Below are positions 25,854 through 33,900 of a stretch of DNA of 44,047 nucleotides, one piece after another. Source of the DNA: an uncultured Dorea sp. (GTDB lineage: Bacteria; Bacillota; Clostridia; Lachnospirales; Lachnospiraceae). The stretch lies in contig CAMSTW010000024.1 of NCBI GenBank assembly GCA_947063855.1, positions 1-44,047 on the forward strand, written 5' to 3'. The notes beneath the pieces were generated by a model that made no database searches, was not told the DNA's origin, and was given only the letters and a program-made list of their open reading frames with translations. The position numbers and the translations under genes were made by a program. Position 1 is the stretch's first letter. The number at the start of each line of letters is the position of its first letter.

Positions 25854-27089
25854 TTATATATACTTTTTCAACAGTAGCGTAGCATTGTGTCCGCCAAATC
25901 CAAGGGAATTGGTAAGCACATAGTTGACTTCTTTCTCTACCGGCGCTCCCACTGCATAGTTCAGGTCACACTCCGGATCCGTCTCTTTCGTCCCCATGGT
26001 CTGGTGAATGAAACCATCCTGTATGGACTTCACGCAGGCAATGAACTCGACGCCTCCGGCCGCTCCCAGCAGATGCCCGATCATGGATTTGGTGGAGTTG
26101 ACGACTACATACTTTGCCGCATCGCCGAACGCCTCCTTGATCGCTCTTGTCTCAAACAGGTCGTTGTGATGGGTGCTGGTTCCGTGCGCGTTGATATAAT
26201 CCACCTGAGACGGCTCAATCCCGCCTTCCTTCATAGCCAGGGTCATTGCCATGGCCGCTCCCGCTCCGTCTTCTGCAGGAGAAGTGATATGGTATGCGTC
26301 TCCCGTCGCACCGTAGCCTGTAACCTCCGCATAGATCCTTGCGCCTCTTGCCTCCGCGTGCTCTAATTCTTCCAGAACCACTACGCCCGCGCCTTCTCCT
26401 AAAACGAACCCGTCTCTGTCCTTGTCAAATGGGATCGAGGCGCGCGCAGGATCCTGCGAAGTGGACAACGCCGTCAGACTGGTGAAACCTGCCACGCCCG
26501 TGGGGCAGATGCAGCTCTCGGTTCCGCCGGCAAACATGATATCCGCATCACCGTACTGGATGGCGCGCAGGGCGTCTCCGATACAGTTCGTGCCCGACGC
26601 GCACGCCGTCACCACATTCGTACATTTTCCCCTGAGACCTAACTGGATCGAGATATTTCCCGCCGCCATGTTGGAGATCATCAGCGGCACCATCAGCGGA
26701 TTCACTCTGCCCGGGCCCTTTGTCAGGATCTTCTCGTACTCCCGCTCCACTACCTGGAGGCTTCCGATTCCCGAACCAACGATCACGCCTGCGCGGAATG
26801 CGTCTTCCTTCTCAAGGTCAAGTCCGGAATCCTTATATGCTTCTTCTGCAGCCGCTACTGCATACTGGGAAAATGGTTCCATACGCTTTGCCGCCTTAAA
26901 ATCCATATGCTCCTTCGCCACGAATCCCTTCACCTCTGCCGCAAGCTTTACCTTATAATCAGAAGTGTCGAACTTCGTAATCTCTCCGATTCCTACTTTT
27001 CCTTCTCTGGCGTTGTTCCAGAACTCTTCCACCGTATTCCCGATCGGCGTTACGGCACCAAGTCCGGTCACTACAACTCTTCTTTTCAT
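25854..27089 (-). CDS. fabF: 3-oxoacyl-ACP synthase II
   Basis: 411 residues from ATG 27089, which begins MKRRVVVTGLGAVTPIG as in the family; a 16-residue upstream extension has no support. The catalytic triad is visible: Cys in VTACASGTNCIGDA (around 165), His in NAHGTSTHHND (around 304) and His in KSMIGHLLGAAGG (around 340). It condenses malonyl-ACP with acyl-ACP. It is the only elongating ketosynthase in this operon besides the initiating FabH. Confidence 0.97.
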   Translation of the reverse strand: MKRRVVVTGLGAVTPIGNTVEEFWNNAREGKVGIGEITKFDTSDYKVKLAAEVKGFVAKEHMDFKAAKRMEPFSQYAVAAAEEAYKDSGLDLEKEDAFRAGVIVGSGIGSLQVVEREYEKILTKGPGRVNPLMVPLMISNMAAGNISIQLGLRGKCTNVVTACASGTNCIGDALRAIQYGDADIMFAGGTESCICPTGVAGFTSLTALSTSQDPARASIPFDKDRDGFVLGEGAGVVVLEELEHAEARGARIYAEVTGYGATGDAYHITSPAEDGAGAAMAMTLAMKEGGIEPSQVDYINAHGTSTHHNDLFETRAIKEAFGDAAKYVVVNSTKSMIGHLLGAAGGVEFIACVKSIQDGFIHQTMGTKETDPECDLNYAVGAPVEKEVNYVLTNSLGFGGHNATLLLKKYI

Positions 27090-27176
27090 ATCCTCATTAT
27101 CTCCTTCTTCGTTCCATACACCCATACACTGCCACACTTTGACGCGTCATCCATAAGCAGCTTTCACGCCTTACGC

Positions 27177-27246
27177 GCCGCCTGTCCGGGAACCCGTTAC
27201 ATCACCATACTGCCGCCTGTCCGGGAACCCACTACATCACCATGCC
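27177..27246. repeat. 35-base tandem duplication at the 3' end of fabG
   Basis: Two copies, 27177-27211 and 27212-27246, sharing GCCGCCTGTCCGGGAACCC and TACATCACCAT. One copy contains the real end of fabG (codons for GGMVM and stop) and the other is a duplicate lying beyond the stop, in the fabG-fabF gap. Confidence 0.85.
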
Positions 27247-27972
27247 GCCGTCTACGTGCAATACCTGTCCGGTAATATATCCCGCGTCTTCCGATGCGAG
27301 AAATGCCGCCGCTGCCGCCACCTGCTCCGGTTTTCCAAAGCTTCCCAGCGGAATCTGCGCCACAGACGCTTCTCTTGCCTTCTCCGGCAGTACGCTTGTC
27401 ATATCTGTCTCGATGAATCCCGGCGCAATCGCGTTGACCGTGATGCCTCTTGACGCAAGCTCTCTTGCCGCCGCCTTGGTAAGTCCGATGATCCCTGCCT
27501 TGGACGCCGCGTAATTCGCCTGCCCTGCATTTCCCGTCACGCCTACGACCGAAGACAGGTTGATGATACGTCCGCTCTTCTGCTTCAACATCTGACGGCT
27601 TACGAACCGGATGGTGTTGAACGCCCCTTTCAGGTTCGTGGCAATCACCTGGTCAAACGCTTCTTCACTCATCTTCATCAGAAGGCCGTCGCGGGTGACG
27701 CCCGCATTATTGACCAGGATGTCGATGCGGCCGTATTCCCTGATCACGTTCTGGATAAATGATTCGCATTTCCCATAATCGGATACGTCGCACTGGCAGA
27801 CTGCCGCCGCGCCGCCTCCTGCTTCAATCTCCCGCTTCACTTCCATGGCTCTTTCTTCTGAGCCGTTATAATTTATGACCACAAACGCGCCCATAGAGGC
27901 TAATTTCACGGCGATTGCCCTGCCGATTCCTCTTGACGCGCCTGTCACTACTGCTGTCTTTCCTGATAACAT
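27232..27972 (-). CDS. fabG: 3-oxoacyl-ACP reductase
   Basis: 246 residues, full length for this short-chain dehydrogenase. The nucleotide motif TGASRGIGRAIA is at 11-22, LVNNAGVTRDGLL at about 87, catalytic Ser in INLSSVVG (about 139) and the Tyr-Lys pair in YAASKAG (about 153). The C-terminus (TGQVLHVDGGMVM) is typical of FabG. It reduces 3-oxoacyl-ACP with NADPH. Upstream, between fabD and fabG, lie a direct repeat and an inverted-repeat element; the ribosome site AGGAAGAGAG lies between these and the ATG. Confidence 0.97.
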   Translation of the reverse strand: MLSGKTAVVTGASRGIGRAIAVKLASMGAFVVINYNGSEERAMEVKREIEAGGGAAAVCQCDVSDYGKCESFIQNVIREYGRIDILVNNAGVTRDGLLMKMSEEAFDQVIATNLKGAFNTIRFVSRQMLKQKSGRIINLSSVVGVTGNAGQANYAASKAGIIGLTKAAARELASRGITVNAIAPGFIETDMTSVLPEKAREASVAQIPLGSFGKPEQVAAAAAFLASEDAGYITGQVLHVDGGMVM

Positions 27973-27988
27973 ATTCTCTCTCTTCCTT

Positions 27989-28044
27989 TCCTAAAACACC
28001 CGCCGATGCACTCCAATCCTAAAACACTCGCCGATGCACTCCAA
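27989..28044. repeat. 28-base tandem duplication in the fabD-fabG gap
   Basis: Two 28-base units (27989-28016, 28017-28044) with one difference, each containing CCTAAAACAC and CGCCGATGCACTCC. They abut the 146-base inverted-repeat element at 28050-28195. Confidence 0.9.
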
Positions 28045-28049
28045 ATCAC

Positions 28050-28195
28050 TTCCACCTGCGCGGTTACCCGAAGGCATTCCTGAGAGTCGAAGTCTACGTT
28101 AGTCGTTCGCTCACCGGAGTGTTGCTTAAGGGTGCGTTAGGAAGGGCATCTTAAAACTTCCGTCCCATGAACAACCTTCAACCGCACAGGTGGAA
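28050..28195. repeat. 146-base inverted-repeat element in the fabD-fabG gap
   Basis: The ends TTCCACCTGCGCGGTT (28050-28065) and AACCGCACAGGTGGAA (28180-28195) pair over 16 bases with one G-U in the leftward RNA, and GAAGG/CCTTC (28070-28074, 28175-28179) continues the stem after a bulge. About 100 bases of GC-balanced sequence with smaller hairpins lie inside. There is no open frame. It is either a dispersed palindromic (MITE-like) unit or a structured RNA within the fab transcript. Confidence 0.7.
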
Positions 28196-28217
28196 TTATT
28201 CCCCTGCAATGCGGCGC

Positions 28218-29300
28218 CTACCGGCGTAATTCCTCCGTCACCTTCTCCATGTCTTCCCACGAAGCGATGTTGTAAACCTTCACATCCCTGTTGATCTTCT
28301 TCATGAAGCCTGCCAGAGTCCTTCCCGGCCCAATCTCCACGAATGTGTCCACACCGTCCTGAATCATGTATTCCATACTCTGCATCCAGCGTACCGAAGA
28401 GCTGACCTGTTCCGTCAGAAGGGCTCTCGTCTCTGCAATGTCCTCAACCTTCCCGGCTGTCACATTGGTCACATATGGAATCTTAAGAGGATGGAGGCCG
28501 ACTGTATCAAGCTCCTTCGCCAGCTCTTCCCCAGCCGGGACAAGCATGGGTGAATGAAACGGTCCGCTGACATTCAGCATCATCACGCGCTTCGCCCCTG
28601 CTTCCTTAAGCTTCATGGAGGCCGCTTCCACCGCCTGGATCTTACCGGTGATTACTATCTGTCCCGGACAGTTGTAATTCGCAATCGTCACATCTCCTGC
28701 ATGAATTCCGGATTCCTTTGCACAAGTCTCCATATCGGCGCCGCATGCCGCAACTTCTTGCGAATCACCGCAGCGTGCTTCCGTTTCTCCCAAAGCGCCG
28801 CCGGTCTTCTCCGGCTTCGACGCCGCATCATATGAATCCTCTGTACACTCCTCCGCCAGCTTCGCAAGCACTTCTTCTATCTTAGCCGCATCCAGTCCCA
28901 TCACCGCACACATGCCGCCTTCGCCTGCCGGCACAGTATTCTGCATAAGAATCCCGCGCCTTCGCACCAGACGGATGGCGTCCATATCCTCCATGCCGCC
29001 CGCCGCGGCAATCGCGCAGTATTCTCCAAGGCTTAAGCCTGCCGTGATGTCGGCCGTCAGTCCTCTGCCTTCTACGACTCTGGTCATGGCAAGACATGTC
29101 GTAACCAGCGCCGCCTGTGTATATTCTGTAAGGTCAAGTTTCTCATTTTCTTCGAAACAGAGCGCCTTCATATCAAGTCCCAGCGTCTCTCCCGCCTGGT
29201 CAAAGACTGCCCTTGCCGTCTCGCTCTTCTCGTAGAAATCTGCTCCCATGCCCGCCTTCTGGGCTCCCTGGCCCGGGTAGATAAATGCAATCTTAGACAT
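28218..29300 (-). CDS. fabD: Malonyl-CoA:ACP transacylase, with a loop insertion
   Basis: 360 residues, about 50 more than usual. AFIYPGQGAQKAGMG opens the protein; the nucleophile serine is in AGLSLGEYCAI (around 92), with Leu where the classic motif has His (GHSLGEY); the catalytic His is in SGPFHSPML (around 247). The extra residues, about 147-195, form a Gly/Ala/Glu-rich stretch (TEDSYDAASKPEKTGG onward) inserted before GDVTIANYNCPGQIVITG, probably a surface loop. It loads malonyl groups onto ACP. Its ATG lies inside the end of fabK, so the genes are translationally coupled. Confidence 0.95.
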   Translation of the reverse strand: MSKIAFIYPGQGAQKAGMGADFYEKSETARAVFDQAGETLGLDMKALCFEENEKLDLTEYTQAALVTTCLAMTRVVEGRGLTADITAGLSLGEYCAIAAAGGMEDMDAIRLVRRRGILMQNTVPAGEGGMCAVMGLDAAKIEEVLAKLAEECTEDSYDAASKPEKTGGALGETEARCGDSQEVAACGADMETCAKESGIHAGDVTIANYNCPGQIVITGKIQAVEAASMKLKEAGAKRVMMLNVSGPFHSPMLVPAGEELAKELDTVGLHPLKIPYVTNVTAGKVEDIAETRALLTEQVSSSVRWMQSMEYMIQDGVDTFVEIGPGRTLAGFMKKINRDVKVYNIASWEDMEKVTEELRR

Positions 29301-30231
29301 AAAATCCCGCTCCTTTTATCAATGCGTCTGTCTCTCTTACCAGCTTATCAATCAGCTCTTTGCAGGTCATCTTCTCCTTCACCATACCGGCAATCTGTCC
29401 TGCCATCACGCTTCCGTTCTTCACGTCGCCGTCCACGACAGCCTTGCGGAGCCCGCCAAGAGTCAGCTGTTCCAGTTCCTCGAAGCTTGCGCCTTTATTT
29501 TCCAATTCAATATATTTCTTCGTCATATCGTTGCGCAGGGCGCGGACCGGATGTCCCGTGGTTCTTCCTGTGACTCTTGAGTCAATATCCTTCGCGCCGA
29601 TGATCCTGTCTTTATAGTTCTCATGAACCTGCGACTCCTTCGTCACCACGAAATGAGTCCCCATCTGTACGCCCTTCGCTCCTAACATAAACGCCGCCGC
29701 GATTCCTCTCCCGTCGGCGATACCGCCTGCCGCAATGACCGGAATCTTCACCGCGTCTACAATCTGCGGTACGAGAACCATCGTGGTATTCTCCCCGATG
29801 TGTCCGCCCGCCTCGCAGCCTTCGGCAACGACCGCATCCGCGCCGCAGCGCTCCATACGTTTTGCCAGTGCGACAGAAGCAACCACAGGAATCACCTTCA
29901 CGCCTGCTTCCTTCCACATCTTCATGTATTTCTCAGGATTGCCCGCACCGGTGGTCACTACCCTGACGCCTTCTTCGGCGACAATCTGCGCAACCTCGTC
30001 GGCATACGGGCTCATCAGCATGATATTTACTCCAAACGGCCGGTCCGTCAACTTCTTCGCTTCCCGGATCTGCTCACGCACCCATTCGGCCGGAGCGCTC
30101 GCGGCGCCGATCAGTCCCAGACCTCCTGCGTTGGACGTGGCCGCCGCCAGATGATACTCTGCAACCCATGCCATACCGCCCTGAATGATCGGATATTCAA
30201 TTCCTAATAATCTGGTTACTTCTGTCTGCAT
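29293..30231 (-). CDS. fabK: Enoyl-ACP reductase II (FMN-dependent)
   Basis: 312 residues, the usual FabK length. The start TRLLGIEYPIIQGGMAWVAE, the VVTTGAGNP strand, VVAEGCEAGGHIGENTTM and VIAAGGIADGRGIAAAFMLGA are the FMN- and NAD(P)H-binding features of FabK. It carries out the last reduction of the elongation cycle; FabK enzymes are insensitive to triclosan, unlike FabI, which is not present here. It lies between acpP and fabD, the standard place in Firmicute operons, and overlaps fabD by eight bases. Confidence 0.95.
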   Translation of the reverse strand: MQTEVTRLLGIEYPIIQGGMAWVAEYHLAAATSNAGGLGLIGAASAPAEWVREQIREAKKLTDRPFGVNIMLMSPYADEVAQIVAEEGVRVVTTGAGNPEKYMKMWKEAGVKVIPVVASVALAKRMERCGADAVVAEGCEAGGHIGENTTMVLVPQIVDAVKIPVIAAGGIADGRGIAAAFMLGAKGVQMGTHFVVTKESQVHENYKDRIIGAKDIDSRVTGRTTGHPVRALRNDMTKKYIELENKGASFEELEQLTLGGLRKAVVDGDVKNGSVMAGQIAGMVKEKMTCKELIDKLVRETDALIKGAGFYV

Positions 30232-30309
30232 TGTATAAACCCCACTTCTTGTTTTATTTCTATGCTATTCTGTCTTATCTGAAATTTTGTCTGCCAGTGT
30301 ACTGACCGG

Positions 30310-30537
30310 CTACTCTTTATGCGCGTTGATATAGTTCACTACGTCGCCCACCGTAAGAATCTTCTCCAGATCTTCTGTCGGGATCTCAATCTCATACTCA
30401 TCCTCAAGCGCCATCACCATCTCGAATAAATCCAGTGAATCTGCTCCCAGGTCATCCTTGAAGGAAGATTCCTCTGTAATCTGTGCACTGTCAACTCCCA
30501 GGTTTTCTGATACGATTTCTTTGATTTTCTCTAACAT
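30310..30537 (-). CDS. acpP: Acyl carrier protein
   Basis: 75 residues, acidic, with AAAGGAG upstream. The phosphopantetheine site is Ser in [16 protein letters not shown] (about 32-47). It carries the growing acyl chain for all the enzymes of this operon. It follows fabH after a 195-base gap. Confidence 0.97.
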   Translation of the reverse strand: MLEKIKEIVSENLGVDSAQITEESSFKDDLGADSLDLFEMVMALEDEYEIEIPTEDLEKILTVGDVVNYINAHKE

Positions 30538-30732
30538 GATACATTCTCCTTTGATTTTTGATTTTCTTGTTGCTTTTCTTTACTTTTTATTCTTTTTCTT
30601 TTTACTTCTCTGATACATATGATGTATCGTATCTATATAAACCGACATAATCGGTTTATCCCTTACTATTGCCCCTGCCATATATCCCCGGTATAGATAC
30701 CGTCAGTCATTACAGCAGACAGAAGATATATA
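30538..30732 (-). other. fabH-acpP gap with two RNA hairpins
   Basis: In this 195-base gap TAAACCGA pairs with TCGGTTTA (30638-30658) and GATACAT with ATGTATC (30612-30628). Neither is followed by a U-tract on the leftward transcript; an A-rich tract leads instead to the acpP ribosome site. They could boost or protect the acpP message, which must be abundant. No clear internal promoter was found. Confidence 0.45.
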
Positions 30733-31797
30733 CTATCCCGAACATCCACGCCACTCAACAATCGCGGCTCCCCAGGTCAGTCCTGCTCCAAATCCTGCCA
30801 TCACAAGCTTCTGTCCCGGCTTAAGCCGCCCGTCCCTGTTCATCTCATCCAGAAGGATCGGGATACTTGCGGAAGAGGTGTTGCCGTATTCCTGCAGGTT
30901 CATGGGGAACTTCTCCATCGGTTCGCCCAGACGCTTTGCCACGGCTTCCACAATCCGCTTATTCGCCTGATGCAGGATGTAATAACTGATCTCATCCGGT
31001 TTCATCCGGTTAAGCACAAGGGCCTCGCCGATTACCTCCGGCACTTTCTTTACGGCAAACTTGAACACTGCCTGACCGTCCATCTGCATATAGTGCGTAT
31101 CATCCAGCATGGTCTCATTGGAAGCCTGCCTGCTGCCGCCATTCAGGCTGTTGAAATCGTGCCTGCTCTTGCAGGTGAGGGCGGCTCCCTTTCCTCCGTC
31201 GGAATGTGTGACCGGAAGGTAATTCTTCCTCCCCACGCCGGGGAGTTCCTCCGCCATGCCCGCTTCTGATTCGTCATCCGGCTCTTTTGCCGCATCAGCC
31301 CGGAGAACCGCCGCACCCGCGCCGTCTCCGAACAGGATACAGGTTCCTCTGTCCTTCCAGTTTGTCAGGTTCGACAGGCTCTCGCTTCCGATTACCAGAG
31401 CGGTACGGTAGACTCCGCTGGTGAGATAGGCGAACGCCGTGTTGTATGCCAGAACGAATCCTGTACACGCCGCGCTTAAGTCAAAACAGGTTGCGTTCAC
31501 TGCGCCCAGTTCCTTCTGAACCTCGCATGCCGCACAGGGCAGAACCACGTTAGACGATATGGTCGATACCAGAATCAGATCCACTTCCTCCGGCGCTGTG
31601 CCTGCATCCGCGAGCGCTCTTCTTGCCGCCTCTGCCGCCATGGATACGGTGGTCTCATCCCTGGCGATGTGCCTCCTGACGACTCCGGTCCGCTCCCGGA
31701 TCCACTCGTCGCTGGTCTCCACCAGCCCGGCAATATCATGATTATCCATTGTATATGACGGTATGTATGAACCCGTCCCGCATATAGTCGCTGTCAT
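30733..31797 (-). CDS. fabH: 3-oxoacyl-ACP synthase III, with an insertion
   Basis: 354 residues, about 25-30 longer than usual, with GAGGA upstream. Catalytic Cys is in DLSAACTGFVLAY (around 112), His in YILHQANKRIVEA and Asn in EYGNTSSASIP near the C-terminus. The extra residues fall around 177-205 (DDESEAGMAEELPGVG and following), before the segment that usually reads as a short loop. It starts fatty acid synthesis by condensing an acyl-CoA with malonyl-ACP. It is the first gene of the operon, directly after the FabT-box promoter. Confidence 0.95.
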   Translation of the reverse strand: MTATICGTGSYIPSYTMDNHDIAGLVETSDEWIRERTGVVRRHIARDETTVSMAAEAARRALADAGTAPEEVDLILVSTISSNVVLPCAACEVQKELGAVNATCFDLSAACTGFVLAYNTAFAYLTSGVYRTALVIGSESLSNLTNWKDRGTCILFGDGAGAAVLRADAAKEPDDESEAGMAEELPGVGRKNYLPVTHSDGGKGAALTCKSRHDFNSLNGGSRQASNETMLDDTHYMQMDGQAVFKFAVKKVPEVIGEALVLNRMKPDEISYYILHQANKRIVEAVAKRLGEPMEKFPMNLQEYGNTSSASIPILLDEMNRDGRLKPGQKLVMAGFGAGLTWGAAIVEWRGCSG

Positions 31798-31847
31798 ATC
31801 AATTCCTCTGATTTGTGATTCCAGTCGAAAGAGACCGGAACTGTTTA

Positions 31848-31923
31848 TTTTGATGTTAAATTATTTTGATGTTCAAAGTATATATCAGATTATTTTGTTT
31901 GTCAAGTATTTTGATTATCAAAA
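31848..31923. promoter_or_regulatory. Four FabT-type operator boxes at the fab promoter
   Basis: Boxes of the form TTTTG-N5-CAAAA occur at 31848-31862 (degenerate right arm), 31864-31878, 31893-31907 and 31909-31923. The last is the centre of a perfect palindrome, TATTTTGATTATCAAAATA (31907-31925). Each pair is spaced 16 bases. They cover the region upstream of -35, the -35 box, the -10/start and the leader. The pattern matches the TTTGAnnnTCAAA-like sites of FabT-type MarR repressors. Confidence 0.8.
31877..31905 (-). promoter_or_regulatory. Promoter of the fatty acid synthesis operon
   Basis: On the minus strand TTGACA (31900-31905), a 17-base spacer and TATACT (31877-31882). It lies among the four FabT-type boxes, so occupancy of those boxes should shut it off. 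Confidence 0.85.
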
Positions 31924-31983
31924 TATAATTTTATTTTCTGATTAATCCCCCTCTTTGATTAAACTAAGTAGTCTCCCCCGGAA

Positions 31984-32032
31984 TAAAAAAGAAAAAGCGG
32001 CCAGACAGGTTATCTACTCCTGTCTGGCCGCT
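31984..32032 (-). terminator. Rho-independent terminator of the ATPase/RloB-remnant operon
   Basis: A perfect 14-base stem, AGCGGCCAGACAGG with CCTGTCTGGCCGCT (31996-32009, 32019-32032), followed in the leftward RNA by TTTTCTTTTTTA. It also insulates the fab promoter from upstream transcription. Confidence 0.92.
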
Positions 32033-32086
32033 ACGCCGGCTTACAAATCTTTTACACTTACCAATCTATCACATCGAAAAATTCTT

Positions 32087-32330
32087 CTAATACACTTCTG
32101 TGTTCTTCTTAAACTGCTCCAAAGACTGGAATCCAAGAACCGTTTGCATAAACCTTGTTACTTCCTGCCCTTTATATTCCGGCACGTGCAAACAAGCAAC
32201 ATACTCAAAATCCGGATTATTTACAATCAGGAAATGAGGACAGGTTCCTTTCTTATTCTGCAATTTACAGTATTCTGCCAACTTAAGGAAACTTTCCTTC
32301 TCTTTATAATGCTTCACCAGACGGTCAGCA
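32087..32330 (-). pseudogene. C-terminal remnant resembling RloB
   Basis: An open frame of about 80 codons starts right after the ATPase stop; a GTG at 32317 could start a 76-residue protein. The segment VDRNVDADRLVKHY followed by FLIVNNPDFEYVACLH resembles the D-rich strand and the SNPxFExWLLLHF motif near the C-terminus of RloB proteins, which normally follow AAA_15-type ATPases. The N-terminal part of a RloB (about 90 residues) is missing and a TGA closes the frame just upstream, so a deletion seems to have joined the ATPase end to the RloB tail. The match is my recognition of a pattern and not a search result. Confidence 0.5.
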
Positions 32331-32343
32331 TCTACGTTCCGGT

Positions 32344-33525
32344 CTACTCAAATGCTGTACCTCCCAGAATGCCTTTCATATAGAACTCATAAATCTTAGT
32401 AATTTCATAACGGACTTCCGGAAAATCAGATAATGAATATATTTCTGAAGTCAGTTGCTCTCTATTCTTGGTAACAAAATAAATCTGTTCTTTCATGTAC
32501 CTCTTTAAGTCCAGATGAAGCACATTGTGCGTGGAAAAAATAAACTGCCCGTTATGCTCTGCTCCGTTTACAAAAGCAATAACCCGATCAGACAAAATAG
32601 GATTCAATACCCGATCCATCTCATCTGCAAACACTATTTTATTTTCATAAACCACACGGAAAATGTGTACTGCCCATGCAAAGAATTCACGAACACCGGC
32701 AGAATCCATCTGCAGTTCTCTTCTGAAATGATTTCCGTTTTCGTCCTTACGAATAATGGTCGTCTTGCTATATGGTTTATCCTTATCAAGTTCGATACCG
32801 CAGATACTGTAATCAACCATCCGGAAGACTTCCAGATATTTTTCATCTTCTAAAATGGACATATCCGCCTCCCGTCTGATAATATCATCTGCCATGTCAG
32901 AAGTCAAAGACTCTGGATATAACTTGTCTGTCATCCATTCAACAACTGAAAACGCATCTTCATCACCTAACAACGCAAACTTAGATACCAGAAGACCGAT
33001 ACTGTCTCCAGCAAGAAATCTATCCATTCTCCTGCTTAATCCATTTGCTTCTTTTGCACTGACAAACCAAGTCCCCCCTTTTTGCTTCTCAGCCTTGAAA
33101 AGACTTAATACTGCTGCATTTCTTTTCTTTAAAGTCTGTAATTCTTCATACACAATCCCAGACTCATCCAGATGAAGATGATAAACATAGACTCTTCCAT
33201 TATCTACTCTAAAACACAGTTCAAACTTCTGAACAGGATTCTCTTCATTATTCAAGCTTGCAGCATTCACATACGAGCGGACAGACTTCACCTGACTATT
33301 TGTCACAAACAAAGATTTTAAATATTTTAAGCTATTGACAAAATTAGATTTACCACCGGCATTCTCACCAACGATTACCGCACATTTCAATAAATCAAAT
33401 CCTTCTGCAGTTTCAACATAGTTATCCGGGAAACGTTTTTTCACCTTTCCAGCCGGTGCGCTCATGGAAAACTCACTTTCACAATTAAAAGAACAAAAAT
33501 TATTAAAACGATAATAAATCAGCAT
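32344..33525 (-). CDS. AAA family ATPase, RloA/AAA_15-like (ABC-type fold)
   Basis: 393 residues from ATG 33525, which has GAGGTG upstream and lies about 25 bases after the promoter; ATG 33552 would fall at the transcript start. It begins LIYYRFNNFCSFN and has Walker A VGENAGGKSNFVNSLKYL (about 52-69), Walker B KIVFADEMDRVLNP (around 300) and the H-loop FIFSTHN (around 330), as in SMC/RecF-like ATPases of the AAA_15/AAA_21 group. Such proteins work in phage defence with RloB, or in overcoming-lysogenization-type systems. Its partner appears truncated, so the system may be inactive. Confidence 0.85.
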   Translation of the reverse strand: MLIYYRFNNFCSFNCESEFSMSAPAGKVKKRFPDNYVETAEGFDLLKCAVIVGENAGGKSNFVNSLKYLKSLFVTNSQVKSVRSYVNAASLNNEENPVQKFELCFRVDNGRVYVYHLHLDESGIVYEELQTLKKRNAAVLSLFKAEKQKGGTWFVSAKEANGLSRRMDRFLAGDSIGLLVSKFALLGDEDAFSVVEWMTDKLYPESLTSDMADDIIRREADMSILEDEKYLEVFRMVDYSICGIELDKDKPYSKTTIIRKDENGNHFRRELQMDSAGVREFFAWAVHIFRVVYENKIVFADEMDRVLNPILSDRVIAFVNGAEHNGQFIFSTHNVLHLDLKRYMKEQIYFVTKNREQLTSEIYSLSDFPEVRYEITKIYEFYMKGILGGTAFE

Positions 33526-33556
33526 ATGGCACCTCGCAATTTGCTTATTCATTTAT

Positions 33557-33585
33557 ATTATAGCACAATAACTCATATGTAAACA
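33557..33585 (-). promoter_or_regulatory. Promoter of the AAA ATPase gene
   Basis: On the minus strand TGTTTA (33580-33585), 17 bases, TATAAT (33557-33562). Its position supports the 33525 start codon. Confidence 0.55.
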
Positions 33586-33829
33586 TTTTTTTGTTTTAAC
33601 CACAAGTTTTCCCCCTGCCTTTTCATTTTTTTATGTTTAAATCCTAATTATTCATTTTTATCACATAAAATCAGCCAGAGTGTTTTCGGCGGTGTAGCGG
33701 GCTACGTCTAGGATGGGAAACGTGTATCTGGCACAGATAGCGAGTGCAGAATTCACTGTTAATTATGCAATGCTGTACTGGTGTGCTGTCTGCTGCCAGA
33801 AATCAATATATATAATTATTATATATATA
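33586..33829. other. Non-coding stretch between ATPase and PadR promoters
   Basis: No gene seen. An imperfect 14-pair inverted repeat, CTGGCACAGATAGC (33728-33741) with GCTGTCTGCTGCCAG (33785-33799), spans a GC-richer island of about 130 bases set in AT-rich flanks. It has no U-tract and no coding frame. It might be a degraded mobile unit or a small structured RNA; there is nothing further to support either. Confidence 0.35.
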
Positions 33830-33858
33830 TTGACACCATATATTATATGTAATATAAT
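33830..33858 (+). promoter_or_regulatory. Perfect consensus promoter of the PadR operon
   Basis: TTGACA (33830-33835), exactly 17 bases, TATAAT (33853-33858). A dyad TATATTA (33839-33845) and TAATATA (33855-33861) covers the spacer and -10 box and could be the PadR operator. Confidence 0.85.
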
Positions 33859-33900
33859 ATACTCATCTAAAACATATTAAGAATAAGAAGGTGAACCGAG

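Noticed and set aside
27989..28044. Possible CRISPR repeats
   Set aside because: Only two abutting copies with no spacer between them; it is a simple tandem duplication.
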